From Capsaspora owczarzaki ATCC 30864 (lineage: Eukaryota; Opisthokonta; Filasterea), in NCBI RefSeq assembly GCF_000151315.2, contig NW_011887303.1, forward strand, positions 252,141 through 316,140: a stretch of DNA of 64,000 nucleotides, given 5' to 3'. Below, one piece after another: positions 62,851-64,000 of this stretch; position 1 is the first letter of the stretch; each line of letters starts with the position of its first letter. Under the pieces are notes generated by a model. It was not told the origin of the DNA. It saw nothing but the letters and a program-made list of their open reading frames with translations, and searched no databases. Made by a program: the position numbers and the translations under genes.

Positions 62851-64000
62851 CGCGAACGAGACAGAGAGCGAGACAGAGAACGAGACCGAGAGCGAGATCG
62901 CCGCTCGCACCACCACAAGCGTGGTGACGAGAACAATGACCGTGATGATGGCGGCCGCGAAGGCAGTCGCGCAGACAAGGACGACAACGAGCGCCGCGGC
63001 AGCTCGAGTCGAGACACTGCTGCTGCCTCATCATCATCGTCATCGTCATCTGATAGGAGGCGACAGGAGCACGGAGCAGACAACAAGGACGCGGCGGCGG
63101 CGGCGGTGCGGTCGTCAAGCTCAAGGCACGACGACGACGACGACGACGACGACGATCGCGAGCGAGGGCGAAGCAGGCACAGGAGCCGCTCGCCGTCGTC
63201 ATCATCCAAGTCAAGCAAGAGCAAGAGCAAGAGCAAGAGCAGCAGGAGGAGATCGTCGTCGGCGTCGTCGGCGGGATCGGCGTCGGCGTCGTCGTCGTCG
63301 TCCAGGTCACAATCTCCAGACGACAGACGATCGCGTTCTGCTCGCAAATCGTCGAGCTCGAGCTCGAGGCGAAAGTCCCATCGCCGTCGTGATAGCAGTG
63401 ACAATAGCAGCCAGAGTGGCAGCAGTGATGATAGCGCAAGTGAGGACAGCGACAACACAGCCCACCACCGTCACAGCAGCGATCGACGCGCTTCGTCGAG
63501 CCGTGCAAGCTTGGAGGCCAAGGCAGAGCGCGAACGAGCTCGAGCAGAGAAGGCTGCCAACAAGGCCCGCGAGACGCCCGAGGAGAAGCGCGCACGCCGC
63601 CTTGCAAAGAAGGAAGCCAAGCGAAAGAAGAAGCTTCTCGAGCTTGGCTGGACAGAGCAGGAGGTGGCAGGCTACACCAACACCGACAACCCGTTTGGTG
63701 ACACGCACTTGCTGGAGCGCTTCAACTGGGCCAAGAAGAACGCGTCAAACCGCGACAGTGGCCTGTCTGACGCCCAGATTAAGCAGATGGAAAAGGCAAG
63801 GCACGACGAGAACCGACGCGAGCTTGAAAAGGTCAAAAAGCGGCGTTTGGAACGCGAGCGCGAACAATTAGAGCGCGACGCCGAACGCACACGCATGATG
63901 CGCGAAAACGAGGGCTCGGCCTACTCCCAGTGGGAGGCAAAGGAGGACGAGTTCCACCTCAACCAGGCCAAGATGCGCTCGCAGCTCCGCCTCGCCGACA
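62713..64000 (+). CDS. CACTIN: Cactin (partial, runs off the right edge)
   Basis: Cactin is a conserved spliceosome-associated nuclear protein. The frame starts with MSESRRDRELRERDRERDEQ and stays open to the window end (at least 429 codons). The first about 260 residues are Arg/Asp/Glu/Ser low complexity (RD and RE dipeptides, a D run coded by GAC repeats near 63127-63155, SKSKSKS), like the RS-type N-terminus of Cactin. From about residue 275 the conserved domain begins: TPEEKRARRLAKKEAKRKKK, GYTNTDNPFGDTHLLERFNW, LEKVKKRRLEREREQLERD, AYSQWEAKEDEFHLNQAKMR. These match animal Cactin blocks closely (YTNTDNPFGD, FHLQQAKLRS). A longer competing frame on the same strand reads the repeats as Thr/Arg and is a shadow. 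The C-terminal catalytic-core-binding region lies beyond the window. Confidence 0.93.

Noticed and set aside
62603-63871. 422-codon Thr/Arg-rich + strand frame
   Set aside because: Out-of-frame reading of Cactin; the frame from 62713 has the conserved Cactin blocks.

Overview
The window is nuclear DNA of a unicellular eukaryote with a compact, intron-containing genome. Gene content points to a unicellular relative of animals (Holozoa), most likely the filasterean Capsaspora owczarzaki. The supporting genes are a receptor tyrosine kinase with an animal-like ectodomain, a fused glutamyl-prolyl-tRNA synthetase (a holozoan fusion), a chondroitin-synthase-family glycosyltransferase and an ACE-like peptidase. 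The species name is inferred from this mix and from the long glutamine and poly-T tracts; it is not proven. Exon models below were built by hand: GT/AG borders were chosen so that phases match and the joined proteins fit their families. Nearly every multi-exon model closes to a whole number of codons.

Layout, left to right: Q-rich protein of unknown function (+, 1.9-4.7 kb); HPPD (-, 5.3-7.4); receptor tyrosine kinase (-, 7.7-12.2); RMDN-type TPR protein (+, 12.4-13.6); purple acid phosphatase (-, 14.2-16.5); NDUFA8 (-, 17.0-18.1); homogentisate dioxygenase HGD (+, 18.4-21.0); EPRS (+, 21.6-27.1); ACE-like M2 peptidase (+, 27.5-30.2); TTC36 (-, 30.4-31.2); HPRT (+, 31.6-33.1); ABHD12-like hydrolase (-, 33.3-34.6); eIF3L (+, 35.8-38.1); GT62 mannosyltransferase-like (-, 38.4-39.9); proteasome ATPase PSMC6/Rpt4 (-, 40.1-42.4); ankyrin protein (+, 42.6-44.0); mitochondrial carbamoyl-phosphate synthetase (+, 45.8-51.3); second low-complexity unknown (+, 52.6-55.6); SEC23 (+, 56.4-59.9); chondroitin GalNAc-transferase-like (+, 60.3-62.4); Cactin (+, 62.7 to beyond the right edge).

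Most genes are unrelated housekeeping functions. One functional theme does appear: HPPD and HGD catalyse consecutive steps of tyrosine breakdown, and TTC36, whose mammalian homologue stabilises HPPD, lies 10 kb beyond HGD. Three pairs are head-to-head with under 300 bp between start codons (RTK/RMDN, NDUFA8/HGD, PSMC6/ankyrin), and a fourth, TTC36/HPRT, is separated by 448 bp.

No tRNA, rRNA, CRISPR array, retrovirus-like element or intact transposon was recognised. Repeats are simple: a 60-unit CA tract, an AAAAG tract, short tandem repeats, glutamine codon runs and many long homopolymers. The homopolymers are mostly T on the sense strand of introns.
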